DNA of 64,000 nucleotides from Polynucleobacter sp. MWH-UH2A (GCF_018687195.1 NZ_CP061321.1:744001-808000), one strand, 5' to 3'. Positions 31,449 through 41,213 are shown, numbered from the stretch's first letter. Numbers and translations: made by a program. Notes: generated by a model from the letters alone, not told the origin.

Positions 31449-33365
31449 ATGGCTTTAATCGTACTAACTGATGCAAAACTGGCTTTTGGCCACGTAGATC
31501 TCCTAGCAAATACCGCTTTTTCGCTCGAATCTGGCGAGCGTGTTGGCCTAATTGGGCGTAACGGTACTGGTAAATCCTCTTTATTGAAGATTTTGGCCGG
31601 TATAGAAAAAATGGATGATGGTCTCTTGCAATACCAGCAAGGGCTTCGCATTGCCTATGTTCCCCAGGAGCCCATATTTGAGGCTGAAGAAACTGTCTTT
31701 GAGGCAGTTGCCAAAGGAGTGGCTGAGGCAAAGGCCTTGCGAGAGGAGTATGAGGCGCTCAGTGTTGGTGACTGGGATGATGCATCTCATCATCGCTTAG
31801 ATGAAGTTCAATCCAAGCTTGAAGCGCTAAGCGGATGGAATTGGGAACAGCGTGTTCACGAAACTCTGGATCGTTTGCATTTAGATGCTGACATCAAGAT
31901 TAGTACTTTATCTGGCGGTACAAAAAAGCAGGTAGCGCTTGCCAGAGCATTGGTTGAGATGCCAGATGTTTTGTTATTGGATGAGCCAACTAACCACTTG
32001 GATTTAGATTCGATTGCGTGGCTAGAAGAACTCTTGAAAGAGTATCAAGGATCGGTGATTCTGATTACGCACGATCGTGCATTTTTGGATAACGTTTGCA
32101 CGCAGATAGTGGAACTTGATCGTGGAATTTTACGAAGCTATCCCGGAAACTTCACCCAATATGAAGTGCTTAAAGAGCAGGAGTTAAATGCAGAGTCTTT
32201 AGCTAACGCTAGGGCTGATAAGCTTTTGGCGCAAGAAGAGGTTTGGATTCGGAAGGGTGTTGAAGCGAGGCGGACACGCAGCGTAGCGCGGATCGCTCGT
32301 CTAGAAAAACTTCGCGCTAGTCGTGCCGAGCGCAGAGATGCCATGGGTCAGGTGAAGCTTGCAGTGTCCGCTGGCGAACGAAGTGGCAAGATTGTTGCCG
32401 AGTTGCAAGAGGTCAGCAAGTCTTATGACAGGCCAATCGTGAAAGATTTCACGGCCACGATATTGCGTGGAGATAAGGTGGGATTGCTTGGCCCCAATGG
32501 TGCCGGCAAAACAACCCTACTGAAACTCATACTGGGAACGATTGCACCAGATTCTGGCTCTGCCACTATGGGAACTCGTATAGAGGTAGCGTATTTCGAT
32601 CAGATGCGTGAAGGGCTAAATCTAAATGCCTCACTCGAGGATTACATTAGCCCTGGAAGTGAGTGGATTGAAATTAACGGCAATAAAAAGCACGTTAAAA
32701 GTTATCTGAGCGATTTCTTATTTGCACCAGAGAGAACCAATTCACCAATAAGCACCTTGTCTGGTGGTGAGCGTAATCGTCTTTTATTGGCTCGCTTATT
32801 TGCAAGGCCAGCCAACGTATTGGTTTTGGATGAGCCTACAAACGATTTAGATATAGACACCCTCGATTTGTTGGAGCAATTGCTACAAGACTACAAGGGA
32901 ACTGTTTTCTTAGTGAGTCATGATCGTTATTTCTTGGATAACGTAGTCACCAGCATCATTGCTCATGAAGGCGATGGCTTTTGGCGAGAGTATGAGGGTG
33001 GTTATGAAGACTGGAAAATTCAGAAAGCCCGCTCTGAACAATTACGCGCAGCTAAGCTAACTCCAAAAGGTCCAGCCAAGCAAGAAGCTGCGCCTGCTTC
33101 CATGCCAGAATCTAAGTCGGTTGCTAAAAGCAATGTACAAAAGCTTAACGGTAAAGAGCGACAAGAGTTAGAGGGTTTGCCAGCCCAAATTGAAGAATTG
33201 GAAACTGAGCAGGCGGATATTGGGATTGCCATGAGCAACCCTGATTTGTATAAAAATGAACCCGAGTTAGCGGCCAGTATGCAGGCCCGCTTGAGTGAAA
33301 TTACTGAGCAACTAGAGCAAAAGCTACAGCGTTGGGAAGCTTTATTGAGTCGCTCAGAATCATAA
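31449..33365 (+). CDS. uup: ABC-F ATPase, Uup type
   Basis: The 638 residues carry two ABC domains without membrane spans. Walker A motifs are GRNGTGKSS and GPNGAGKTT, signatures are LSGGTKKQVALARAL and LSGGERNRLLLARLF, and an ABC-F arm linker rich in Arg lies between them (about 245-300). A C-terminal coiled coil (about 565-635) is typical of Uup. ABC-F proteins act on ribosomes, and Uup also affects transposon excision and replication intermediates. It is monocistronic and convergent with the cbpM gene, separated by 4 bases. Confidence 0.92.
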   Translation: MALIVLTDAKLAFGHVDLLANTAFSLESGERVGLIGRNGTGKSSLLKILAGIEKMDDGLLQYQQGLRIAYVPQEPIFEAEETVFEAVAKGVAEAKALREEYEALSVGDWDDASHHRLDEVQSKLEALSGWNWEQRVHETLDRLHLDADIKISTLSGGTKKQVALARALVEMPDVLLLDEPTNHLDLDSIAWLEELLKEYQGSVILITHDRAFLDNVCTQIVELDRGILRSYPGNFTQYEVLKEQELNAESLANARADKLLAQEEVWIRKGVEARRTRSVARIARLEKLRASRAERRDAMGQVKLAVSAGERSGKIVAELQEVSKSYDRPIVKDFTATILRGDKVGLLGPNGAGKTTLLKLILGTIAPDSGSATMGTRIEVAYFDQMREGLNLNASLEDYISPGSEWIEINGNKKHVKSYLSDFLFAPERTNSPISTLSGGERNRLLLARLFARPANVLVLDEPTNDLDIDTLDLLEQLLQDYKGTVFLVSHDRYFLDNVVTSIIAHEGDGFWREYEGGYEDWKIQKARSEQLRAAKLTPKGPAKQEAAPASMPESKSVAKSNVQKLNGKERQELEGLPAQIEELETEQADIGIAMSNPDLYKNEPELAASMQARLSEITEQLEQKLQRWEALLSRSES

Positions 33366-33369
33366 AAGT

Positions 33370-33690
33370 CTATTCGCTGCGATGTAGTTGAGACCGCAAC
33401 TGGGCAATTTCATCTAGCAGATCAAGTGCTAAAGCAACGCCGGGAGTATTGAGTTCAAGATCATGGGTGAGGTGGGCGGCAGTCTTTGCTCTACGCAAAG
33501 AATCTCCTCCAAAGCGCCAATCTTCTGGTGATGAGCCGGTGGGGCTTAAGACCCCCTCAGTTACCCAGTCCATAATTAAATCTTGAGGTGTGCGTGATGC
33601 GTGTGAGAGCTCGATAATGCTCATATGCACTTCATTCTCAACAACGCTGCCTTCAATCCAAGTGATATTGGTGGTGTTGGTTTGTGTCAT
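33370..33690 (-). CDS. cbpM: chaperone modulator CbpM
   Basis: This 106-residue MerR-like all-helical protein binds the J-domain of CbpA and inhibits it. The features seen are an early ENEVHMSIIELSHAS segment, the DWVTEGVLSP turn, FGGDSLRRAKTAAHLTHDLELN and the C-terminal LDLLDEIAQLRSQL helix. It lies 4 bases after cbpA on the same strand, the standard arrangement, which strongly supports the call. Confidence 0.9.
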   Translation of the reverse strand: MTQTNTTNITWIEGSVVENEVHMSIIELSHASRTPQDLIMDWVTEGVLSPTGSSPEDWRFGGDSLRRAKTAAHLTHDLELNTPGVALALDLLDEIAQLRSQLHRSE

Positions 33691-33694
33691 GGCG

Positions 33695-34675
33695 TCATCC
33701 CTTTAAATGGGTTCTAGGGTTGAAATCAAAAGCCTTCTCAAATTGTTGATATGCTTCTTTGCGTGCATCAGTATCAGCTGGAGGTAGCGCAATAGTTGGA
33801 ACAACATAGAGGTCGCCAGGATCTGCGCTTGGAATGCCTTTGCCCTTCAGGCGCATTTTTCGACCAGCTACAGTGCCTGCGGGTATTTTGAGTTCCAAGG
33901 TTGAGCCAGCAGGAGTTGGAACATTGACCGTGGTTCCAAGAGCGGCCTCCCATGGCGCCAGAGGGATATCAATGAAAACATCTTTACCGTCAATGCGATA
34001 GATGGGGTTTGGATGAAAATCAATTTCAAGATAGAGATCACCTGCGGGTCCTTCACCAACACCTGGACCGCCCTGACCTGAGAGTCTGAGGTTCTGACCA
34101 GCTTTAATGCCTTTTGGAATACTCACGTCAAGCTTACGCTCTTGTGTTATCACATGACCACTGGCATCCATAGCTGGCATATGTAGGGCAATTGTTCGCT
34201 TAGCACCGTTATAGGCATCAGCAAGATCAATCAATATTTTGGCGTGATGATTTTGGCCTTTGAAATTCATGCCTTGACGTGTGTGACTACCTTTACCGCC
34301 TTGACGATGCTTGCCTCTACCAAAGAGTGACTCAAAAAACTCACTCTGATCACCTTCAAAACCGCCGCCATAGCCTGGATGACCGCCTGGATATCCGCCG
34401 TCTGAATATTCAAAGCCTTCATTCCAATTTGGTGGGGGAGTAAAGTCTTGACCATTTTTCCAGTTGGCACCAAAGCGATCGTATGCTGCGCGTTTCTCTG
34501 TATCTTTCAGAACGGCATAGGCCTCGCCAATTTCTTTGAACTTTTCTTCGGCTCCAGCTTCTTTATTAACGTCTGGATGATATTTGCGAGCCATCTTGCG
34601 ATAGGCCGACTTGATTTCCGCCTCGGTGGCCGAGCGGGCAACACCGAGGGTCTCGTAATAATCCCTAAATTTCAT
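33695..34675 (-). CDS. cbpA: DnaJ-like co-chaperone CbpA (curved DNA-binding protein)
   Basis: The 326 residues comprise a J-domain with HPD (KYHPDVNKE, about residues 5-70), a Gly-rich linker (about 80-135) and two beta C-terminal substrate domains without the zinc-finger region of DnaJ. This is the class II CbpA architecture. It works with DnaK and can bind curved DNA. It forms a two-gene unit with cbpM. Confidence 0.93.
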   Translation of the reverse strand: MKFRDYYETLGVARSATEAEIKSAYRKMARKYHPDVNKEAGAEEKFKEIGEAYAVLKDTEKRAAYDRFGANWKNGQDFTPPPNWNEGFEYSDGGYPGGHPGYGGGFEGDQSEFFESLFGRGKHRQGGKGSHTRQGMNFKGQNHHAKILIDLADAYNGAKRTIALHMPAMDASGHVITQERKLDVSIPKGIKAGQNLRLSGQGGPGVGEGPAGDLYLEIDFHPNPIYRIDGKDVFIDIPLAPWEAALGTTVNVPTPAGSTLELKIPAGTVAGRKMRLKGKGIPSADPGDLYVVPTIALPPADTDARKEAYQQFEKAFDFNPRTHLKG

Positions 34676-34736
34676 AAGCCTGTATTAATCCTTAACTGAA
34701 TCTTTACTGCGTTAATGGATTAATTCTACAGGCGTA

Positions 34737-36284
34737 TTAGCTCATTACGCCAATTTGCCAAGGCACAAATTCATAGTCTCCTAGGCCCAAAAGCTCGCTC
34801 TTGGAGGGCTCGCCTGATGCAGTTTTGAGAAACAGCTCAAAGATGCGCTGACCCATTTCCTGAACCGAGACCGTACCATCCAAAATTTCCCCGCAATTAA
34901 TGTCCATATCTTCAGTGAGACGCTGATACATCGGGGTATTGGTAGCCAATTTGAGGCAAGGTGCAGGTTTGGATCCAAACATCGAGCCGCGTCCAGTTGT
35001 GAAGGCGATCAAGTTGGCACCTCCAGCAATTTGACCTGTTGCCGATACGGGATCAAACCCAGGGGTATCCATAAATACAAAACCTTTGGTATTCACTGGT
35101 TCGGCATATTTATAGACTTCCATTAGCGGACCAGTGCCACCTTTCATAGAAGAGCCTAATGACTTTTCAAAAATATTGGCTAAACCACCAATTTGATTTC
35201 CGGGGCTCACTTGACCATTGATTTGCACATCGCGACCTACGGAGTACTCATCTTTCCACCAACGAATACGTTTAATTAGTTTTTCACCAATCTCTTTGCT
35301 AGCAGCGCGGCGGGTGAGAGTGTGCTCAACACCATAAATCTCAGGTGTTTCAGACAGGATGCCAGTACCACCATGGCGCGACAGAATATCAATCGCTGCG
35401 CCTAGTGCTGGGTTAGCCGTGATGGATGAGAAACCGTCGGACCCACCACATTGCAGGCCTACAGTAAGGTGACTTGCAGATACTGTTTGTCGTTTCGCTT
35501 TATTAGCTTCTGGCAAAAGCGCTTTAACCGCTTCAATGCCTGCTTCAATTGTTTTGCGAGTGCCACCAGATTCTTGCATGATGAAGGTGTGCAAATTAGA
35601 ACCTTCTTTTAGGTCCTCTTGCTCCATTAGTCCTTTCAGTTGGTTACGCTCACATCCAAGCCCCACAATTAATGCGGCAGCAAGGTTGGGGTGACGAGCA
35701 TAGCCAGCCATGGTGCGACGTAGTAACTGCATTGGCTCACCGCTCATTTCCATTCCGCAGCCAATGCTATGACTAAAAGCAACAACACCATCAACATTAG
35801 GAAAGTCTTTTAAACGTTCTGGCGTGAAGTACTCTGCAATTTTGTTTACTACTGTGGCTGAGCAGTTAACAGTCGACAAAATACCAATGAAATTACGCGT
35901 GCCAACTTTGCCATTAGCTCGCACATAGCCTTGAAAGGTTGCGCGTTCAGATTCAGGGAGCATTTGGGTGGGTTTATATTCACTGGCGTGCGCGTAATCA
36001 CGATCAAATTCCCGAAATTCAGTATTGTGACTATGAACCATGGTGCCAGGCTCAATATCGGTATTGGCAAAGCCCACTGTAACGTTGTATTTCAGAATCG
36101 GTTCGCCCTTCAGAATCTTCTTGGCAGCAATTTTGTAGCCAGCAGGCACTTGGCTACGACTTGTAAAGTTTTCACTAGGCACTTCAGTGCCAATACCCAC
36201 GTCTATTCGAGCAACAACAATATTGTCATTTGGGTGTAGACGGATGATTGGGCCGGCTAATTTTTTTTCAGAGATTTCAATCAT
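34737..36284 (-). CDS. altronate/galactarate dehydratase family enzyme (UxaA/GarD)
   Basis: This 515-residue single-chain dehydratase has an N-terminal SAF domain (about 1-100, VARIDVGIGTEVPSE) and the large UxaA/GarD catalytic domain (VGTRNFIGILSTVNCSATV, HSIGCGMEMSGE, GLQCGGSDGFSSITANPALG). Members dehydrate D-altronate or meso-galactarate to 2-keto-3-deoxy acids, usually with iron. It is followed on this strand by nothing and preceded by a TctC gene 27 bases upstream, so uptake and dehydration are probably co-transcribed. Whether galactarate or altronate is the substrate cannot be read from sequence; the SMP-30 lactonase and enolase-family neighbours favour an aldaric acid or lactone. Confidence 0.85.
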   Translation of the reverse strand: MIEISEKKLAGPIIRLHPNDNIVVARIDVGIGTEVPSENFTSRSQVPAGYKIAAKKILKGEPILKYNVTVGFANTDIEPGTMVHSHNTEFREFDRDYAHASEYKPTQMLPESERATFQGYVRANGKVGTRNFIGILSTVNCSATVVNKIAEYFTPERLKDFPNVDGVVAFSHSIGCGMEMSGEPMQLLRRTMAGYARHPNLAAALIVGLGCERNQLKGLMEQEDLKEGSNLHTFIMQESGGTRKTIEAGIEAVKALLPEANKAKRQTVSASHLTVGLQCGGSDGFSSITANPALGAAIDILSRHGGTGILSETPEIYGVEHTLTRRAASKEIGEKLIKRIRWWKDEYSVGRDVQINGQVSPGNQIGGLANIFEKSLGSSMKGGTGPLMEVYKYAEPVNTKGFVFMDTPGFDPVSATGQIAGGANLIAFTTGRGSMFGSKPAPCLKLATNTPMYQRLTEDMDINCGEILDGTVSVQEMGQRIFELFLKTASGEPSKSELLGLGDYEFVPWQIGVMS

Positions 36285-36311
36285 GGAATGCTTTCTAGTA
36301 GAGGAATGTAA

Positions 36312-37274
36312 TTATTCTGCAGTAGCGCCCGATTTCTTCACAATCGGACCCCATTTGGCAACTTCAGATTTGATGTAATCACCCAGCTGATTAGGGGTGC
36401 TAGTAACAATCTCAAATCCTTTGCCATTAATCTGAGTTTTAATTTCTGGATTATTTAATACAACATTGAGTTGTGAATTTAGTTTGTCAATAATGGCTTT
36501 CGGGGTATTGGCTGGTGCAACAATCGCATAAACCAACTCCACTTCAAACTTTGGCAAGAATTCGGAGATCGCTGGAATATCAGGCGCATTAGGTGAGCGC
36601 TTGAGGCTGGTGATTCCTAGGGGGATGAGTTTGCCAGAGCGAACGTAGGGAAGTGCTGCAGGTGTGCCAACTAATGCCGTCTCAATTTGCCCTCCTAATA
36701 CATCCGTCAGCGCTGGTGCTGCACCTTTATAAGGAACGTGCAGTATGTCGGTACCAGCTTGTGTATTAAATAATTCTCCGCCTAAATGCAATGGAGTGCC
36801 TGCACCCGAAGAAGCAAAGCTAACCTTATTTGGATTTGCTTTTGCATAAGCAATTAGCTCGGGGATGGTTTTAAATGGTGCCGAGGGATTGGCAACAAAT
36901 AGTAGTGACGAAGATGCAACTAAAGAGACTGGTGAAAAATCTTTGACGAGGTTGTAGTTCAGTTTTTTATAGAGCGTCTCATTGATTGCTTGAGTGCCAA
37001 CCATCATTAAGAAGAGTGTGTATCCATCGGGTTTGGAGTTTGCAACATACTCTGCGGCTAAATTGGCGCCAGCACCCGGTTTATTTTCAATAATGATGGG
37101 TTGCCCAAGATTCTCTCCAAGCTTTGGGGCAAAGCCTCGAGCAAGGACGTCTGAGGGGCCGCCGGCTGCAAATGGGATCACCAATTTAATTGGTTGAGAA
37201 GGGTAACCTTGACCTTGCGCGTTCATAGCAAAGCAAATACTGATAAGCGACAATGCTAAAAATACTTTTCTCAT
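36312..37274 (-). CDS. Bug/TctC family periplasmic solute-binding protein (2 of 4)
   Basis: The 320 residues start with a signal peptide ending at MNAQGQ, followed by KLVIPFAAGGPSDVLARGF, IENKPGAGANLAAEYVA and SKPDGYTLF. An AGGGAGAA ribosome site precedes the ATG. It lies upstream of the UxaA/GarD-type dehydratase in the same direction, so it probably binds the sugar acid or lactone that the cluster degrades. No TctA or TctB carrier is in the window. Confidence 0.88.
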   Translation of the reverse strand: MRKVFLALSLISICFAMNAQGQGYPSQPIKLVIPFAAGGPSDVLARGFAPKLGENLGQPIIIENKPGAGANLAAEYVANSKPDGYTLFLMMVGTQAINETLYKKLNYNLVKDFSPVSLVASSSLLFVANPSAPFKTIPELIAYAKANPNKVSFASSGAGTPLHLGGELFNTQAGTDILHVPYKGAAPALTDVLGGQIETALVGTPAALPYVRSGKLIPLGITSLKRSPNAPDIPAISEFLPKFEVELVYAIVAPANTPKAIIDKLNSQLNVVLNNPEIKTQINGKGFEIVTSTPNQLGDYIKSEVAKWGPIVKKSGATAE

Positions 37275-37335
37275 GTATGTTCTCCCTAATTCTCTTTTTA
37301 ATCATTTCTTTTAGTGTATTGGCTAATTTTTATCT

Positions 37336-38481
37336 ATGAAAATTACTCAGGCCGTTATTTTTCCATTATCGATACCGCTGATTGAGCCAATCAAGATGGC
37401 GAAGGAAGTCATCGTCGATGCCAAAACCGTTTTGGTTCGCTTGACAGATGAAGATGGTCGCCAAGGTTGGGGTGAAGCTTCGGTGGCGCCGTTGATGACT
37501 GGTGAGACGCTGTATAGTTTGCTAGCTAGTGTTAAATACTTGGCGGAAAAATTGCGAGAAACCGAATGGGCTGACCCCAGGGGCTTTGCTAGCCAGCTAG
37601 ACAAAATGTTATATGGCAACCCATCGGCAAAATCTTGCATCGAAATGGCGCTGCTCGATTTATATACGCAAAAAGAGGCAATTTCTCTATGGAAGTACTT
37701 ACGGTCACTAAACAATGAAAATACCCCAGCAAGCCCGAAAGATATTCCATTATTAAGAATGCTTGGCGGTACTCCAGAAAAAGAGATTGAGGATGCAAAA
37801 ACATTTCGCCAGGCAGGATTTAAGCATTGGAAAATTAAAATCGGACTTTTGTCACTTGATGAAGACTTGCATCGCGTGAAGGTGTTATCAGAGCTGCTGG
37901 ACGGTGATGTTGTTTCAGTTGATGCTAATGGCGCCATGTCTTTAGCTGATGCCATTCGCTTTTGCGAGTCTTCTGAGGCAAAAGGCTTGTCGTTTGCCGA
38001 GCAATTAATACATGCCAATTCTTCATTAGCGGACTTTGTGTTGCTCAAGAAGCGCTCAAGAGTTCCCATCGCTTTAGATGAATCTATCCACGGCATCCAT
38101 GAGATCGACGCATTTATGAAGGCCGAAGCTTTTGATGGCGCAAGTCTTAAACTCATTAAAACGGGTGGGGTACTAGAGGCATGGAATTGCGCCCAAGTTT
38201 TGCGTGAGAAGCACTTCAATCTCAATTTAGCTTGCAAAGTTGCAGAGACATCCTTATCGGGAGCTGCCACCGCTTCGATTGGCTTTGCCTTGGGCAATGT
38301 TCCTTGGGGATTTAGCATGTCAAATCAATATCTACAGTTTGATATTTGTGACAAGCCGCTGCGAGCAAATCAGGGTCATTTGGATAGCGCCCAAATGAAT
38401 GCCGTTGGTGTTGGCATTACCCCAAATATCGATCGCGTTAATAATGCGCTGGCTCAAGGTTATTCCGCTATTCAATATTAA
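37336..38481 (+). CDS. enolase-superfamily enzyme, muconate-lactonizing (MLE) subgroup
   Basis: The 381 residues comprise an N-terminal capping domain and a TIM barrel. Active-site residues are in place: base K166-x-K168 (HWKIKIG), metal ligands D196 (VDANG), E222 and D248 (ALDES), and the second-face K272 (SLKLIKTGG). MLE-subgroup members include cycloisomerases, dipeptide epimerases and galactarolactone cycloisomerase. With a lactonase and an aldarate-type dehydratase nearby, a sugar-lactone cycloisomerase is a fair guess; an aromatic (muconate) role is less likely because no catechol genes are present. It overlaps the convergent dehydrogenase gene by 14 bases at the 3' ends. Confidence 0.82.
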   Translation: MKITQAVIFPLSIPLIEPIKMAKEVIVDAKTVLVRLTDEDGRQGWGEASVAPLMTGETLYSLLASVKYLAEKLRETEWADPRGFASQLDKMLYGNPSAKSCIEMALLDLYTQKEAISLWKYLRSLNNENTPASPKDIPLLRMLGGTPEKEIEDAKTFRQAGFKHWKIKIGLLSLDEDLHRVKVLSELLDGDVVSVDANGAMSLADAIRFCESSEAKGLSFAEQLIHANSSLADFVLLKKRSRVPIALDESIHGIHEIDAFMKAEAFDGASLKLIKTGGVLEAWNCAQVLREKHFNLNLACKVAETSLSGAATASIGFALGNVPWGFSMSNQYLQFDICDKPLRANQGHLDSAQMNAVGVGITPNIDRVNNALAQGYSAIQY

Positions 38482-39403
38482 GGACATCAAACGCGGCTTT
38501 TAATCTGCGCGAGTAGGAATCGGATACCTTGGTAATTTCTTCGGGACTCCATTTGCGAAACCCTTCACCCGCCTTCATGCCAGTCTTTCCGTCGGCCATC
38601 AGTTGTACAACTTTTGGGGGTAGGGTAGTGATGTTCGAGAGCGATGGATAAATTTCTTTTGCAGCATTCGCCATCCCGTCCCAGCCAGAGATTTCTTTCT
38701 GGGTCATTGGGCCTACGGCTGCGTAACGAAATCCAAAGCTATAACGTACAGCATCATCGATATCCTCTGGAGTGGCGATGCCTTCTTGCACTAGTGACAA
38801 TGCTTCTCTCATGAGGGCGTGCTGAATACGGTTCGCCAGAAATCCTGGAATATCTTTCTTCACCAGAACCGGCTTCTTATCTACTGACCTATAGAGCTCA
38901 CACGCTTGTTCAGCGTATTGAATATCCGTTTTTTGGCCCATAACGATTTCCACTAAAGGCACTACTTCGGCGGGCATAAAGTAATGTGCGCCCATCATAC
39001 GGTTGGCTGTTTTTAAGCCCTCGGCAATCTTGCTGATTGGGAAACCGGAGCTATTGCTACCGATCGGAATATTTGCAGGGACAACTTGATCTAAGAATTT
39101 AAATACTTCTTGTTTTAAAGCCAGGTTTTCAGCCACAGTCTCAATGACCCATTGGCAATCATTCCAGCCCTGATAGTCCTCTAATATTCCAACGACTTGC
39201 TGTTTCTTGATGTCAGCTTGATCCTTGGTGGCATTGTCTCCTTCCACGCCAATTTTCTTTGCAAGGGTGAGGGCCTTGTCTAAGCAGGCCTCTGCTTTTT
39301 CAAAACTTCTTCCTAAGATGACTACAGGAACGCTGCGAGCCAAAAACCCAGCGGCAATGCCTGCGCCCATAATCCCAGTTCCAACAACGACTACAGATTT
39401 CAT
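38468..39403 (-). CDS. 3-hydroxyacyl-CoA dehydrogenase family protein (hydroxy-acid dehydrogenase)
   Basis: The 311 residues comprise an NAD Rossmann domain (VVVGTGIMGAGIAAGF), a catalytic His in MMGAHYFMPAEVVPLVEIV, and a C-terminal helical domain (PGFLANRIQHALMREALSLVQEG). Single-domain members of this length oxidise L-gulonate, L-carnitine or 3-hydroxyacyl-CoA. In this sugar-acid neighbourhood an L-gulonate-type substrate is plausible. It is divergent from the SMP-30 gene across 141 bases that hold an inverted motif pair. Confidence 0.8.
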   Translation of the reverse strand: MKSVVVVGTGIMGAGIAAGFLARSVPVVILGRSFEKAEACLDKALTLAKKIGVEGDNATKDQADIKKQQVVGILEDYQGWNDCQWVIETVAENLALKQEVFKFLDQVVPANIPIGSNSSGFPISKIAEGLKTANRMMGAHYFMPAEVVPLVEIVMGQKTDIQYAEQACELYRSVDKKPVLVKKDIPGFLANRIQHALMREALSLVQEGIATPEDIDDAVRYSFGFRYAAVGPMTQKEISGWDGMANAAKEIYPSLSNITTLPPKVVQLMADGKTGMKAGEGFRKWSPEEITKVSDSYSRRLKAAFDVLNIE

Positions 39404-39414
39404 ATTTGTGAACC

Positions 39415-39523
39415 TATACGGTTAAGTAATGATTTGGTGATAAGCTTGTAAATCAATAATTGCGTAAGATTAGCACTAATTATGGTTTAATAGTGAAACC
39501 TTAAAAACTAACTTATCCGTATA
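39415..39523. promoter_or_regulatory. inverted TATACGGWTAAGT motif pair in the divergent promoter region
   Basis: TATACGGTTAAGT (39415-39427) sits 11 bases from the start of the minus-strand dehydrogenase. Its reverse complement with one change, ACTTATCCGTATA (39511-39523), sits just before the GAGGAG ribosome site of the SMP-30 gene. The symmetric placement suggests two operators for one regulator that controls both directions, most simply the GntR/UTRA protein encoded at 40464. Confidence 0.5.
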
Positions 39524-39544
39524 ACTAATTCGAGGAGACAACAA

Positions 39545-40477
39545 GTGACCATGCATAACCCCTTCCAGCCAGTAGAAAAAATCAAAACGGAAGTTTTTGC
39601 AACGATGCCAGAGAAATTTAGAAAGAAATCTCGTACTGGCTGGTCAGATCCAAACCGCCAAGGCGCAGAAGTAGAGTGCTTCTTAGAGGGGCCATCTTTT
39701 GACCGCGAAGGTAACCTGTGGTTTGTCGATATTCCATTTGGACGCATTTTCAGAATCGACACTAAAGGTAATTGGGAGTTAATCACTCAGTACGACGGAT
39801 GGCCAAATGGATTGAAGTTTCATAAAGATGGCCGCGCCTTCATTTGCGACTACAAGGCAGGGTTACTTGCTTTAGATCCTAAAACAGGAAAAATTGAAAC
39901 GATCTTGGGCTCGATGTATAGCGAGAACTTTAAAGGCTTAAATGATTTGCACTTCGCATCCAATGGCGATCTCTATTTCACAGACCAAGGTCAGACTGGT
40001 ATTGCCGATCCAACAGGTCGCGTTTTCAGATTGCGCGCAAATGGCCAATTAGATCGTTTAGCTCTGAATGTGCCAAGTCCTAACGGCATTACATTAAACA
40101 CGCAAGAGAAGCACGTATTTGTTGCGGCGACTCGCTCACAGCAAATTTGGCGCCTGCCTTTGATGGCTGATGGCTCGGTCTCGAAGACGGGCGTAGCTAT
40201 TCAATTAACAGGTGGTGTTGCTGGTCCTGATGGTATTGAAATGGATTCTGAGAATGGATTGTTGGTATGTCATCTTGGCATCGGCATCTGGAGATTTGAC
40301 AGCAATATGTTGCCAACCCATTTGATCTACTCCGAGAACCCACATCATCACCATTTGGCAAATATGTGCTTTGGTGGCCCTGACAATAAAGACCTCTACA
40401 TTACCGAATCTTTATCAGGCGATATTTTGAAAGTGCGTTTGCCGGTGGCTGGCAAAAAAATGTTTGGACTTTCCTAA
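39545..40477 (+). CDS. SMP-30/gluconolactonase family sugar lactonase
   Basis: This 310-residue six-bladed propeller has candidate metal ligands in ECFLEGPSFDREGNLWFVD (Glu), VPSPNGITL (Asn) and GPDGIEMD (Asp). The family hydrolyses aldono- and aldarolactones. The start is GTG 39545, since GAGGAG at 39531-39536 is at the right distance; ATG 39551 is an alternative. It is the first gene of a plus-strand operon with the GntR regulator (14-base overlap), Ldh dehydrogenase and TctC. Confidence 0.88.
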   Translation: MTMHNPFQPVEKIKTEVFATMPEKFRKKSRTGWSDPNRQGAEVECFLEGPSFDREGNLWFVDIPFGRIFRIDTKGNWELITQYDGWPNGLKFHKDGRAFICDYKAGLLALDPKTGKIETILGSMYSENFKGLNDLHFASNGDLYFTDQGQTGIADPTGRVFRLRANGQLDRLALNVPSPNGITLNTQEKHVFVAATRSQQIWRLPLMADGSVSKTGVAIQLTGGVAGPDGIEMDSENGLLVCHLGIGIWRFDSNMLPTHLIYSENPHHHHLANMCFGGPDNKDLYITESLSGDILKVRLPVAGKKMFGLS

Positions 40478-41213
40478 ATTGTCTGAGCGTTTACCGTTAT
40501 ACAAGGCTCTAGCAAATACGCTAGAGCAACGTATTTATAACGGAGACTGGCCCGTAGGGTCCGTTTTGCCTGCTGAGGCTGACCTTTGTCGCGATTTTCA
40601 ATCTAGTAGACACACTTTGCGACACGCCTTGCAGATTTTGGAGGCGAATGGATTGATTTATCGCCATCAAGGCGCACCTACAAAGGTGGTATCACGCCAA
40701 AGATTGCGGCGCTTCACGCAAAGCTTTAATTCTCCTATTGATATCTTGAGTTATTCGCGCGACACCTATCGTGAAAACTTGGTTGAAGAATATATCGAGC
40801 TTGATCATGCTCTGAGTCAAATCGTTGGCGCTCCAGTGGGCTCCTCTTGGTACCACATTGGAGGCAGACGTAAACGCCAGCACCTAGAGGAGGTGATCGC
40901 ATGGACAGATATTTACATCTTGCCTCAATTTGCATCGCTGACAAAAGATCCCGAGCACACTCAAGTGATGGTGTATGAGCAAATTGAAAAGAAATATGGT
41001 GCTCGTATTGAGCGTGCAGAGGTGGATGTGTATGCTGCAGCTGCATCACCTGTGATTTCTAAAAAGTTGAACATAGAGCCTAATGCGTCGTGTTTAGTCA
41101 TTATTCGCCGTTATTTTGATGATCAAGATAAGCTATTTGAAGTAACGGTGACGCATCACCCAGAAAATAAGTACAAATACAGCATGGAATTTAAAGCGAG
41201 CTCAGAGGTATAA
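40464..41213 (+). CDS. GntR family regulator with UTRA effector domain (HutC subfamily)
   Basis: The 249 residues comprise a GntR winged helix (PLYKALANTLEQRIYNGDWPVGSVLPAEADLCRDF... through HQGAPTKV, about 8-75) and a UTRA ligand-binding domain (about 90-245). No ATG is available: TTG 40464, inside the end of the SMP-30 gene, or TTG 40479 must be used, so low or coupled translation is likely. It is embedded in the catabolic operon it most likely controls, with a sugar acid as inducer. Confidence 0.85.
   Translation: MDFPKLSERLPLYKALANTLEQRIYNGDWPVGSVLPAEADLCRDFQSSRHTLRHALQILEANGLIYRHQGAPTKVVSRQRLRRFTQSFNSPIDILSYSRDTYRENLVEEYIELDHALSQIVGAPVGSSWYHIGGRRKRQHLEEVIAWTDIYILPQFASLTKDPEHTQVMVYEQIEKKYGARIERAEVDVYAAAASPVISKKLNIEPNASCLVIIRRYFDDQDKLFEVTVTHHPENKYKYSMEFKASSEV

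Noticed and set aside
37347..38318. 323-codon open frame on the minus strand opposite the enolase-superfamily gene
   Set aside because: It is wholly antisense to a gene with intact active-site residues, has a Ser-rich composition with no domain, and lacks a ribosome site.
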